A DNA stretch of 64,000 bases, taken from Dactylorhiza incarnata (Eukaryota > Streptophyta > Magnoliopsida > Asparagales > Orchidaceae). The notes beneath the pieces were generated by a model. That model was not told where the DNA came from and did no database searches. It worked only from the letters and a program-made list of their open reading frames with translations. The stretch is taken from contig JAWHQI010000064.1 in NCBI GenBank assembly GCA_033032865.1, positions 4,960,001-5,024,000 on the forward strand, read 5' to 3'. Positions 22,472 to 33,579 of the stretch are shown piece after piece (the first letter of the stretch is position 1; the number at the start of each line of letters is the position of its first letter). Both the position numbers and the translations under genes were made by a program.

Positions 22472-24490
22472 ATGGCATAAATCAAAGATTATGCTTCCAC
22501 CAGACCACCAATTTGCAACCTTGAAAAGTTTGCACTTTGGAAAACAAGAATTAGAATCTATTTAAACTCTATTGATGATGAATTATTTAATATTGTCATG
22601 ACAGGTCCCCCCAAGCCATTCAAAAAGGATTCAAGTGGAAAAGCAACTGAAACACTTGCTCCAAAGGCTGAATGGACAGAAGAGGAAAAGAAAGTCCAAG
22701 CATATGATGCCAAGGCTATGAATATCCTAGTTTCAACTCTCTCAGATGAAATCTTCCAAAAGATTGCTGAGTGTGAGTCAGCTAAGGAAGTATGGGAAGC
22801 TCTCACCAAAATGGTTGAGGGAAGTGATGATGAGAAAAAGGACAGAAAGGCACTACTCATCTCCCAATATGAAAACTTCCAAAAGAAAGAAAATGAAAGT
22901 GTTGCTGACATGTATTCAAGATTCAGCCTCATAGTCAATGAATTGAGAACACTTGAGAAGGACATATCTCTTACTGAGATAAATGACAAATTGCTAACTT
23001 GCTTCCCTAGCTCTTGGGATTCAAGAATTTGGTCAATCAAAGACTCCATAAGTCAAAAAGAAATCTCAACAGATGTCCTGTTGGGTAAATTAAAATCCTA
23101 TGAACAACTGTTGAAAACAAGGGCTGAGAAAGAAGAGAAAGAAAAGGCTCCTCCACTCTCAAAAGAAAAGAGTATTGCTTTGAAGGCTGTTGAAGGAGAA
23201 CCCTCTACAAGTGATGAGGAGCTGATCAGTCTACTGGCCAGAAGGTTCAAGAAGTGGATCAAAACAGAAGGATCCAGAGGAAGAGACTCAAAAACCAGGT
23301 ATAATAAAACGCCTACTAAAGAGATTATATGCTACTCTTGCAGGAAACCTGGACACATTGCACCTGAATGTCCTAAAGAGATCAACAATAAGAAGGATCT
23401 AAAAAGAACAGATCTAAAGAAGAAGAAGAAGAAAGAAAAAGGATTCATTGCTCAATCTTGGAGTGATTCAGAATATGAAGGAAGTACCTCATCAGATAAT
23501 GATCAGCAAGAGGTCAAGCAAGAGGAAACCTGTCTGATGGCCACTGAGAAGCCTGATGATACATCTATGATAAATATACTTGATAATATAGATTTCTCTT
23601 CTACTGATTTCAAACAAAGTTTCAAAGAATTCTGTTTAGATCTAATCAAATCTGAAAAAGAAGTAAAAGAATTAAGAATTGAATTAAAAAATCTCAAACA
23701 GGAAAATACACATCATAAAAATTATAAGCTCAATCTAGAACTCTCAGAAGAGGAATTAGACAAAATCTATTCAGAAAATCTAACACTAAGGAAGGAGCTT
23801 GCAAAGGCTAAAGTCTTTGAAGACTCTCTAAATGGAAGAGGTCAGAACCTCAAAAATATGTCTGAGAATCTCACTAATAGATTTAGACAGATAAATCAGA
23901 ATACTAATGAAGCATCTAAACCTCAAACATCCAGCAAATCTGTCTGGAAACATCCAATTCACTTCACCAGGGAGAATTATCTAACAGGAGAAATATCACA
24001 AGAAAGCCCTAAAATAACCACTGTTTTTAATAAACCTAATCCCACTACAGATAAAGGAATCTTAGGAAAATATCCTCACAAAAAATTTGAACATGCGTCG
24101 AATTCTTACCAACGCGCGTCAAGTTCTAATCGACGCTTACACCAAAATGCGTCGACTTCTACTCAACGCAACCTCTCTCATGCTTCGACTGAAAATAGGC
24201 TCAGAATGAAGAAAGCGTCGAATTCATATCGATGCAACCATAAGTCTACGTCGAATCCCTATCGACACAATAAATCAGACAGAAAATTTTCTGTTTCCAA
24301 ACAGGCCTCTCAATCCATGTCCTTCTATTATAAACATTATTTCTGTGATATCATCCAAGAAGATTGGTATGATAAGCCAGTACCCCATAAGAAGGAAGGA
24401 TATCCTGAAAGACCCACTTATTCTTTTATTAAATCTTTTACTAATGAGAGGAAGGGACCCCAGCTTAGCAGGGTCCAAACTAATGTTTAA
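22472..24490 (+). pseudogene. gag: Sirevirus-2 Gag, stop at codon 3
   Basis: The frame starts ATG GCA TAA at 22472, so codon 3 is a stop. The rest is open to TAA at 24488 (about 670 codons), and the next in-frame ATG is at 22598. It has a copia gag domain in the first 240 codons, a CCHC knuckle CYSCRKPGHIAPEC (about 23330-23371), a lysine-rich segment, and coiled coil around 23580-23860. The C-terminal part is rich in Ser/Asn/Arg, with heptapeptide repeats of the form A-S-x-S-x-x-R. Those repeats are encoded by the 21-bp palindromes. Translation could begin downstream, giving an N-truncated protein. Confidence 0.88.
24095..24268 (+). repeat. 21-bp palindrome units inside gag coding sequence
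   Basis: Units at 24095-24115, 24116-24136, 24149-24169, 24215-24235 and 24248-24268 all fall in the same codon phase (GCG TCG A.. or close variants). The first two are directly tandem. They are imperfect palindromes with 7-bp arms and 7-bp spacers. Confidence 0.88.
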
Positions 24491-24499
24491 AATTTTATG

Positions 24500-25357
24500 T
24501 GCAGATGTATCACATCTCCAGGATGGTGTGGTACTTGGACAGTGGATGCTCCATGCACATGACAGGATGCAAAAACCTATTAATCAACTTTGAGGATAGA
24601 CTTGGACCATCAGTAACCTTTGGAGATTCTAGCTGTGGCCAAACCAAGGGCTTTGGAGATTTCAAAGAAGGGAAAATCAATAGATCAAAAGACATATAGG
24701 GCAATCATAGGATCCCTTCTATATCTCACTGCTAGCAGACCTGACATTATGTTTGCAACTTGCATATGTGCTAGATTTCAGGTTGAACCAAAGGAATCCC
24801 ATCTCACCTCTGTAAAAAGGATTCTTAGATATCTAAAGGGAACTCCTGAACTAGGCCTATGGTATTCAGCAGAAACCAACTTTGAATTAATAGGTTTCTC
24901 AGATGCAGACTATGTTGGGTGTATGGTTGATAGAAAAAGCACATCTGGCACTTGCCAATTCCTAGGTGACAGATTAATCTCTTGGTTTAGTAAGAAACAA
25001 ACCTCAGTCTCAACCTCAACAGCAGAGGCTGAATATATAGCTGCTGGGAGCTGTTGTTCACAAATCTTGTGGATGCAAAATCAGCTTCTTGACTACAAAC
25101 TGGAAGTCAATAACTCTAAGATTTATTGTGATAGCTCTAGTGCTATATCTATAGCATTTAACCCAGTCCTTCATAGTAGAACCAAACACATAGAGATCAG
25201 ACATCACTTCCTTAGAGACAATATTGAAAAAGGTAAGATAACCTTAGAATATATACCCACAGAAAGTCAAAGAGCAGACATTTTTACAAAACCCTTGGAT
25301 GAAACCAAGCACAACTACTTCATAAACACCTTAGGAATGCTTGATGGAAGCTTGTAA
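24500..25357 (+). pseudogene. pol: Sirevirus-2 Pol remnant: protease fused to RT end and RNase H
   Basis: Protease is recognisable at about 24523 (WYLDSGCSMHMTGC). About 120 bp later, near 24660-24672, the sequence jumps to the end of RT ([21 protein letters not shown]) in another frame. RNase H is complete: FSDADYVG, STAEAEYIAA, YCDSSSAI, TKHIEIRHHFLRD. In Sirevirus-1 the same two landmarks lie about 2.3 kb apart against 0.16 kb here, so integrase and RT polymerase are gone. The element could move only with enzymes supplied in trans, unless the deletion occurred after insertion. Confidence 0.92.
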
Positions 25358-25415
25358 ACACCATTGTTAGGGAACTCTAAAGGAATCAGACAATCTAAGA
25401 AAACTTCTTGCAGAT

Positions 25416-25621
25416 GCGTTGAATACATATCGACGCTCCGTCGAGACAAACTCGACGCTGGCACCAATTTCCATCAGACAAAGTTACGTCGATCTTTTAT
25501 CGACGCACCGTCGAATTCATATCGACGCATTACTATGATCACGTCGATAGAGCTCCAGGCTGGCCGATCTCCACGGAGCGCCGACTCTATATCGACGCAA
25601 ACGTCGACATCCATTCGACGT
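25416..25621 (+). repeat. three pairs of 21-bp palindromes downstream of RNase H
   Basis: Units at 25416, 25438, 25486, 25508, 25578 and 25601 (each 21 bp), with centre spacing within pairs of 22, 22 and 23 bp. Arms are variants of GCGTCGA and TCGACGC. The short open frame over 25364-25651 is most likely a by-product of the repeats. Confidence 0.9.
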
Positions 25622-25805
25622 AACGACGACTTCAGGTTAAAATTAGAATGAAATCCTTACTTCCTCTTCTGACGATTGGATTACCTTGATTTCTTTTTCC
25701 TTTCTTGACGTTTCATCTTCTTTAAATAATACTTCTTATTTCATAACATATACCTTTTTGAACCCGCCAAAACTTTGTCTTCCACCTCTCTCTCCTTCTG
25801 CATCA

Positions 25806-27903
25806 ATGGCGCCTACTCCTGTTCAAACTGCCCTTATCAAAGCGATGAACGATGCTCTGGAAAATCTTCTCACCGACTTCCAGACACGTCTAACCAACTT
25901 CTCCAATGAATGTGCCAATATGATCACCACATGTGAAGCCAAATTGGCCACCCAATCTGCCTCTCTTCTTCGAGAAGAACCTCTGTCGCCACAAAGGTTT
26001 ACATCCTTCCTGAAAGATATAAACCAGGGGGAGAGTTGCTCCAGAAACCCCTCTTGCCAGGTCTTTGATCTCACTTAAAGCTCAGGTTTAACTCTCTTCT
26101 CTCCAACTCTAAGTATTCTCTCTAACTATTACTCCAATTCCATTATAGGCTCCACTCCTCTCAAATCACTCTGACTACACCTTCATCAAACACTTTGGTG
26201 AATCCTCCTCTTACAACACTGAAGGGGAGCATGTTGTGGATTCAGAATTCAGAATTGATAATCCATATAACCAGGGGGAGATTCCTGTAGTAAAGAACCC
26301 AGAAATCCAGGGGGAGGAAGAAGCAGTCACCTCTGATGATTGGAATGGACAGATATGGATTGATGCACCCTTATGTGAGGAGGAACTTCAACATCACTCC
26401 CCTGGCTTCTCTGCCAGTTACATCAAGCTGAAGACACCTCTACTTGAGGACATCCCTACAAAAGAGCTTGGAGGAGACAATTATCCCTCAGCAGAGATCA
26501 TCAGGTTTAATTCTCTTCTCTCCAACTTTAAGTATTCTCTCTAACTATTACTCCAATTCCATTATAGGCTCCACTCCTCTCAAATCACTCTGACTACACC
26601 TTCATCAAACACTTTGGTGAATCCTCCTCTTACAACACTGAAGGGGAGCATGCTGTGGATTCAGAATTCAGAATTGATAATCCATATAACCAGGGGAGAT
26701 TCCTGTAGTAAAGAACCCAGAAATCCATGGGGAGGAAGAAGCAGTCACCTCTGATGATTGGAATGGACAGGTATGGATTGATGCACCCTTATGTGAGGAG
26801 GAACTTCAACATCACTCCCCTGGCTTCTCTGCTAGTTACATCAAGCTGAAGACACCTCTACTTGAGGACATCCCTACAAAAGAGCTTGGAGGAACAATCA
26901 TCCCTCAGCAGAGATCATTCTACCTGAAGTCATTCTGCCTTCTATTGCAGAACAGACTCCTCTTCTTGATATTGTTCCCTCTTCACCCAAAGAGAAAACT
27001 CACTCTCCTTCATCTCCACCTCTACCTCTACCTCCACTTCAACCTTCTTCTCTACCTCCTCTGCTACCTCTACCTCCACAAGTGGCAAGCTTCTCCAAAC
27101 AAATCCTACCTAGGCAAAGTTCAGGAGGACAGATGAAAAGGAAAAGAGAAGTCATTCCCTACTGGCAAAACTTCTCCAAAGAAGAAAGGAGAGAGTATGC
27201 AAAAGAAAGGAAGTATAGAAAAGCATGTGAGCAAATAAAAAGATTTGAAAAGATGTCTATTATCACTCCTAACAGACCTGTGAAGGAGTACCATGACCCT
27301 GACATGGAAAAGAGGCATGAAGAGATAAGAGAAAGAGAACTGTATGAATATGAAGCAGCTAGGAAAGAAGTGGAAGATAAAAGGATTGCCTGGATAGAAA
27401 AGATCAACAAGGGAATGACTAAAGAACAAATTCTTGCTGAATCTTCTATCAGAATTCCAAAGAAATTGTTTGATATTGAAGCTTATCAAAAGAAAAACCC
27501 TCAGGCAGGGATCATCCTAGATAAAGGTCAAAAAGACAAGAAGGGTGTAGGGTGTACAGAAGATACTTACATTCCCTACAAGAAGCCCAACAGACCTATA
27601 AAATTAGACAAGTGGCATGCCTCACCCTGGAAAGGGAAAGGAAAAATGGCTGACATTCCAGAGAAGCAGCAATCAGAAAAGAAAACAATATATAGGCCCA
27701 AGGTTGATAACAAGGGACCACCTGAGATCAAGCCTACTGAAAAGAAAGTTCAAAACATTACAATTGAGATGATTGATGAAAAAGCAGCAATCATCATCAG
27801 CAAAGGCTACTCCATAAATGACACAATCCCTGATGGTGATAAACTATTGGAAAAACTGCATACAATCATCAGGAATGTCCAGGAATGTCCAGGAACGACC
27901 TGA
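25806..27903 (+). pseudogene. extra 3' ORF of Sirevirus-2 (unknown product), with putative intron and frameshifts
   Basis: I do not recognise the product. Segment 1 starts ATG at 25806 (MAPTPVQTALIKAMNDALEN) and is open to TAA at 26076. Splicing from CAG|GTCTTT (26060/26061) to ATAG|GCTCC (26148/26149) would join it in phase to an acidic exon (HSDYTFIKHFGESSY, PYNQGEIPVVKNPEIQGEEE). That intron-exon unit is tandemly duplicated (26082-26500 and 26501-26908); the second copy has frame-breaking deletions (for example near 26691). The last part is open to TGA at 27901: proline/leucine-rich at about 26985-27080, then a highly charged Lys/Glu region (KEERREYAKERKYRK) likely to be helical. The position between RNase H and the 3' LTR is that of Sirevirus env-like ORFs; a captured host gene is the alternative. 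Confidence 0.5.
26082..26908 (+). repeat. 419-bp tandem duplication within the extra ORF
   Basis: TCAGGTTTAA at 26082 recurs at 26501, and the two units stay nearly identical. Copy 2 has lost single bases in G runs (CCAGGGGGAG to CCAGGGGAG). Each unit contains polypurine-tract-like CAGGGGGAG motifs. Confidence 0.92.
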
Positions 27904-28159
27904 TAGAGTCAGGGGATACATTCTTGATGCTATTGAAAACTTATCTAGGAAACTTTATTCTGCTTTTGTTAACTTCATGTACAAAAAGAAGTTTCTGGTT
28001 TATATTTTTGTGAAAGACAAATACTTATCATATGCTTTCTTATTCCACTTTCTCTTCTGATTATTTAATATATTTCTTATCCTTACAAATGCTGTGCTGG
28101 GTTAATTATATGTTAGTACAATTTCCCTCTAAATAGGGTTAAGACAAATAGGGGAAGAT
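27904..28159 (+). promoter_or_regulatory. Sirevirus-2 3' non-coding region and polypurine tract
   Basis: AT-rich spacer with no gene. The purine tract AATAGGGGAAGA (about 28147-28158) abuts the 3' LTR. Confidence 0.8.
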
Positions 28160-29489
28160 TGTTGGGAAAATGATTTCTCTTAACCCCTAGAAATGAGTTA
28201 AAGAAGAATTCTATGAATGAAAAATAAGGCTAAGTAAATATGCGTCGAATAGTATTCGACGCAACGTCGAAATGTAGTCGACGTTTCATTCAGATTGAGT
28301 CGAAGTAACTCTAGGAAGATTTCGACGTATGTGTTGTCGACGTTACTCTGATTTCTAGTCGACGCATCTAATATAGTCGACGCACCGTTGTCGACGCACC
28401 TTCCTTATTCTCCTCTCGATGTCCAGACAGGATGTATTCGACGCTTGCGTCGAATAGTAATCGACGCACGTCGATTCTTATGACAGAATTCAAAATCGCC
28501 AGATCTCTTTCCTTATCTTATAGATCTGATTTATATGGAATCAATTTATGTCTTATAGCCGTTCTGAATCTTTCTTTTTCTCTATTAGATTCTTGGCTAA
28601 TTTGATAAAATTCATTATGGACATTATTTGAAATTAGAATGAATACTTTCCTTCTATGGATATAATTGTTATGGGAATTTCTCTTTCTTTCTAATACTCT
28701 GCCTGCTAATTGATTACTCTCCTATAGTGTTATCTTAATGAACAGAGCTATAAATAACCAAGGAGGTCGGCAGAGAAACAAGAGAAATGATTCACCATTT
28801 TTACATTTGAAAAGAGGAAAAGCTCCCAAGTGAAAAAGAGAGAATTGAGAAATAGTCCTGCAGCAATATTCAAGCATTCTTCTTCCTCTGCTTTTGAAGT
28901 CACCCTGCTGCAAATTCTGATAGCTCTCACATAAGAGAGAAAAGCTACAAATCTTCTTCTCTCTATAGAAGAAAGATTTAATTCACTTCTTGTGCTTCCA
29001 ATCTTCTTGCTAGGATGAAGATTCATTATTGTTCTTATTTCTTTCTTTCTTCTTTCTTATTTTTACTTAAACATTGTAAAAGCGTTTTTAGAATCTTTCT
29101 TCAAAAAATTCAGTGTACTGGTTCTAAGAATCTCCTTTTCAAAAGACTCAGTTGGTTCTAAGAGTCTCCTTGTCAAAAGACTCAGGGTGGTTCTAAGAGT
29201 CTCCTTATCAAAAGACTCAGTGCAAGATAGTGAATTCCTACCAAGGGGGTAGAAGAGTGGACTACCCAAAGTTTGGGGAACCACTATATTTTCTTGTGTT
29301 GTGCTGTGATTTCTTTTCTTGCATTTACTTTCTTTACTTGTTTAATTCTTGCTGGTGTGTGGGAAGCTATAATCTGTGATCATACACATATATATATATA
29401 TATTAACATTGCACAAAATATTTTTTAATCTCTATTCACCCCCCCCCCCCCCTCTAGAGAATTCTAGTGAGGTTAACTGTGCACTTTCA
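28160..29489 (+). repeat. Sirevirus-2 3' LTR (1330 bp)
   Basis: Near-identical to 21054-22375, including the palindrome array and TATA box. Ends GCACTTTCA directly before the GAATT duplication and the resumption of gypsy RT. Confidence 0.95.
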
Positions 29490-31650
29490 GAATTTTTGCT
29501 AGCCTCGGTGGCGTTCCTTGGTGATGTAGTTAGTGGAGAGGGTATTGCAGTGGATCCGACAAAGATAAAGGCAATCCAGGAGTGGCCTATTTTGGCGACA
29601 GTAGCGGAAGTCAGGAGTTTCCTTGGACTTGCCGGCTACTATCGGCGCTTCGTGGAGAACTTTTCGCGGATCGCTCTTCCTCTCACAACTTTGACAAGGA
29701 AGGATCATAAGTTTGTATGGTCACTAGCATGTGCACGAGCTTTTGAGGAGTTAAAGAGTCGTCTGACCACGACACCAATTTTGTGTTTGCCATGTGGTAC
29801 GGAAGGCTATGAAATTTACAGTGACGCCTCAGGGAGCGGCTTAGGTTGCGTTCTGCTTCAGAATGGTTCGGTGATTGCGAATGGCTCGCGCTAGTTGAAA
29901 GTGCAAGAAAGTAACTATCTGATCCACGACTTGGAGTTGGCGGCCGTGATATTCGCACTGAAATTGTGGCGGCATTACTTATATGGTGTGAATGTTGATA
30001 TCTTTACTGACCATAAGAGCCTGAAGTATCTGTTGAATAAGGAGCTAAATATGCAACAACAAAGGTGGATGGAGTTCCTTGGGGACTACGCTTTTGAAAT
30101 TCACTATGCGCCCGTGAAGGGAAATGTTGTCGCAGATGATTTGAGTCGGAGGGCTTCTGCACAAGCCAGCTGGATTCAGATACATGATCCGCGTCTGATC
30201 AACGACATGGAAGCCTTGGAGATCTCCTATGTGGATAGAAGCGATAGCGCGAGTGCGTGCTTGAATTGGACGGAGGTGCAATATGACCTCGCGGACCAAA
30301 TACGACAAGCACTGGAGCTTGATGCAAGCATGAAGCGCTACTTGGCGGAGACCGGGGATGAGTCTGCTGCCGAGTTTGTGTTGGAAGGCTATCTTTTGTG
30401 GAAAGACTGTTGGTTGTGCGTCCCAAATGTTGGCAAGTTGCGTGAGGAATTGATGTACGAAGCACATTTTACGAAGTACTCAATCCACCCGGGGAGGGGT
30501 GGGAGCACAAAAATGTACCAAGACATGAAAAAGTTGTTTTAGTGGCTAGGTTTAAAGGACTAGCCCTTTACGTGGCAAAATGCAAAACTTGCGCACTTGT
30601 GAAGGCAGAATAACAGAAATCTGGTAGGTTCCTGAAGTCGTTGCCTATTTCGAAATGAAAATTCGATGATATTTTTATGGACTTCGTGCATGGTTTGTCG
30701 AGGTTGCAAAGCGAGAATGATACTATTTGGTTGATCGTGGATCGCTTGACAAAGGTATCCACTTTATTCCAAACCGGAGGGACGATTCAGTGGAGAAATT
30801 GGCAAAGCTATATGTTGATAGCATTATACGATTGCACTGTGGGTACCATGCTGAAATTTAGCACTGCCTTACACCCTCAAACGGATCGGTAGACTGAACG
30901 GACCAACAGGACAATGGAGGATATGCTCTGAATGTGCGCGCGCCATGAATTTCAGAAAGAGGTGGGAAGATCATCTCTGTATGATTGAATTCGCTTACAA
31001 TAACAGCTACCAGGCGAGTATAAAAATGGCGCCCTTTGAGACCCTTTATGGTATAAAGTGTCATACTCCCTTGGCTTGGGCGGAGACGGGCGAAACTAGA
31101 GTGTTTAAGCGAAAGGAAGTTGAAGATGCCAATTTGACTATTCGAACAATCCGGGAGAGATTGTTAATTGCGCAAGATCGGCAGACAAAATACTACAACG
31201 CCAAGCACAAAAACGTTGAGTTCGTCGTGGGCGAATGGGTTTATCTCAAGATCAAACCTTTCAAGGGTGTGTCCAGGATTCGATGCTTGAAAAAGCTGAG
31301 TCCGAGATACCTTGGACCATTTGAGATACTGGAACGTGTTGGTGAAGCTGCCTATCGGCTCGCTCTTTCGACAGAGTTGAGCGGCTTGCACGATGTGTTT
31401 CACATATTTGTGTTAAGGAAGGCTGTGCCAGAGCCTAGTCAAGTGCTTGTGGCGAATCAGGTGTCAGTCGATGATAAGATGAAGACAAAGGTCAAACCCA
31501 TACGCATCGAAGACACTGAGGTGAAACAATTGCGGAATAAAATGATCAAGATGATCAAAGTCCGCTGGGACAATTGCGGTCGTGGGGATCTTTCATGGTA
31601 GCGTGAGCAGACCATATGTGATGAGTTCCCCGAATTATTCCGTTGAGGTA
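29490..31650 (+). pseudogene. pol: gypsy pol continued: RT end, RNase H, integrase with core deletion, chromodomain-like tail
   Basis: The RT end and connection are seen as [18 protein letters not shown] and [18 protein letters not shown]. RNase H shows [15 protein letters not shown] and a TAG at 29892, then LELAAVIFALKLWRHYLYG, FTDHKSLKYLL and VVADDLSRR. The integrase zinc finger region (EAHFTKYSIHPG...) has TAG at 30541. The core starts MDFVHGLSRLQ...IWLIVDRLTKV, then jumps to STALHPQTDR, losing the block that should hold the second catalytic Asp. Stops follow at 30891 and about 30928. The C-terminal part ends with a chromodomain-like segment (PIRIEDTEVKQLRNK...VRWDN) broken by TAG at 31599-31601. 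Confidence 0.9.
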
Positions 31651-31689
31651 CAAGTTCTATTTTGTATCTTTTGTTTATTTGCACAGTTA

Positions 31690-31722
31690 AAATTTCGGGA
31701 CGAAATTCTTTTAGGGGGGAAT
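31690..31722 (+). promoter_or_regulatory. gypsy polypurine tract
   Basis: TTTCGGGACGAAATTC followed by TTAGGGGGGAAT immediately before the LTR start TGTAATACCCC. This arrangement is standard for plant chromoviruses. Confidence 0.8.
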
Positions 31723-33579
31723 TGTAATACCCCAGTTTTCTTGTGCAAGAATTTCAAGGAGTTCTGCCAGAATTCGTTGAGTGGACTCGAGTGAACTCGA
31801 CGAATTGGACTTGGTCGGCGAAAACTATTGTCTCGACAAAATCGTCGAATGGTCTTGAGTGGTCTCGATGTATCGTCATAATGACTCGACGAATTCTGTT
31901 AACCCGACGAATTTTTGGTGTCTCGACGAATCGTCGAATCGTCTCGACGAAAACTATTGTCTCAGACAGAGCGGTGATTTTTGACCTGGTTTAACTTTTA
32001 CGGAACCTGACGTTAAATCTTCAGTCTGAATCGATCCCGATCGACCTAAATATGAATCTGACGGCTAGGAATAGTTCGAAATCCTTTAAAGAAGGCTTGA
32101 GAGATAACTATCGGTTTATTTCTACCGCCTCATTCTCTCTCCAAATGTGTGATCGCTAAAAGCTCGAGGAAGAAGAAGAAGGTATCTTCTGCCATTGACG
32201 GAGCTCCGAAGCTCCGAATCGCGAGACGTTTCCAGATCCGCGGAGAGCAGCCCGGTGCAGTTCTTTCCATCTGCTTGAACTCCACCGAAGAGAGCGGAAA
32301 GGGTAGCGATCCTTCCAACCCTTAGCAAGCTACTCCAAGCATCTTTTTGAGTGCTCAGTTGGATTGTTTGTGGAGCTATGGCACCGAAACGAGCTTCAAT
32401 GGTAACGACTCTCCTTCTAAATCTTTGGACATGTTAGTCATTTGATTAGTTATTATTGGGAAGACTTTCACTAATTCGTGGATTGGTTCTTCCGGTGGGT
32501 TGATATGGATATCCCCACAGAAATTGCATATAGAGTCTGGAATCGAAGTACGGACATAGGCATGCAGTGTGAAGCTCATCTGAACAGGTTGGTCTGGATT
32601 GGTGATGATTATTGCTGATTGCGTGCTAGAGAAAACTCTGTAAAGCTATGGACTCGTAACTATTAAGCACAGTAGAGAGCAAAGTGTAAAGACTGTGTTG
32701 CACTGAGTGTGCACATCAAAAGCGGAAGGGTCTGGAGAGCCTAGCTTCATGTAACGGGCACAAGGGAAAGTCGTACCCGCATCGGACAGAGTTGATCCCG
32801 ACGTTATGAGCACGGGCAAAGTTGAACCGAACCCGTCCCTTAGCCAGTCAGTGATAAGGTCGCTCCCCCGTTTCACTGAGAAAATTTTGGGAAAGGAACC
32901 GTAAGGTATGTCGACCTTGGCGGTAAAGCTCATAGTATATCTAAGTTAAAAAAAGTACTTAGATCCGTGGTGTAACTCGAGGAGTACGCCGAAAGTGTGT
33001 CATGAAAGCACGAAGCATAAGGCTGTGAGTGCCTACGTTGGTGATGATTGCAGATATAGTTATATATACTGCTAATTCTTGCTTGCAAGGAAAGAGTACC
33101 GCCTCCCTGGGAATGAGGTGGGGTCGTTGTATATTTTGGTCAGCTAAAGCTGACCGGTTGTCTGTTTTACCACGTTGTTGTGGAATTGTTTGTACAGGTC
33201 CTAGCGAGACAAGCGAAAAAAAGCGGGTTGGAACCCCAGCTGCTGCGCTGTGCTGGCCCTCGAAGGCCAAAGTGTTTTGTTTACTGCTTTTCATGTGTAG
33301 CCAGCCTGCGTGTCGATGTTTGGAAGCCACTGTTGATGTAAACACTTCATTTGTTAATAACTTTATGTATATTCGTTCCTCGTGAACAAGTGGACAAAAT
33401 ATAATCCGATTTAACTTTAAATCAATGTTTCCGTTGTGTATGACTCTGTGTACGCTGAGATGGTTTTGTTTGAAACTATTTAACTGCTCATTACGTAACT
33501 CTCTTTACTGTTCATTTAATATGGTGTGAGGTCCCGACCGGACCTACTGTTATATTCTATGCGACGGGGAGGGTGTTAC
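31723..33579 (+). repeat. gypsy 3' LTR (about 1.86 kb)
   Basis: Starts TGTAATACCCC after the polypurine tract. The end is placed at GGGAGGGTGTTAC near 33579; the expected terminal CA is not intact, so the exact end is uncertain. Short ORFs here are not genes. Confidence 0.7.
31797..31957 (+). repeat. TCGACGA/TCGTCGA motif cluster in gypsy LTR
   Basis: At least six copies of CTCGACGAA or its reverse lie 75-235 bp into the LTR. They include a perfect palindrome (TCGACGA, A, TCGTCGA) at 31923-31937. Confidence 0.85.

Larger units (their letters stand above)
21054..29489 (+). mobile_element. Sirevirus-2, internally deleted Ty1/copia element (8436 bp)
   Basis: The LTRs at 21054-22375 and 28160-29489 start TGTTGGGAAAAT and end GCACTTTCA. 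A perfect 5-bp target duplication, GAATT, lies at 21049-21053 and 29490-29494. A perfect initiator-Met PBS, a long gag, a protease stub, RNase H and an extra 3' ORF are present. Integrase and most of RT are deleted (about 2.2 kb relative to Sirevirus-1). By eye the LTRs differ by roughly 25 substitutions, about 2 percent. It inserted into the gypsy RT. Confidence 0.95.
17886..33579 (+). mobile_element. decayed Ty3/gypsy chromovirus-type element, host of the left nest
   Basis: Gag, protease, RT, RNase H, integrase and a chromodomain-like tail can be followed, then a 3' LTR. The order RT-RNase H-INT is gypsy. The 5' LTR is outside the window, cut off by the LTR-A insertion. A second Sirevirus (21054-29489) splits RT. 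Stops and frameshifts occur in every domain, and gag carries a tandem duplication. This is the oldest layer of the left nest. Confidence 0.85.
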
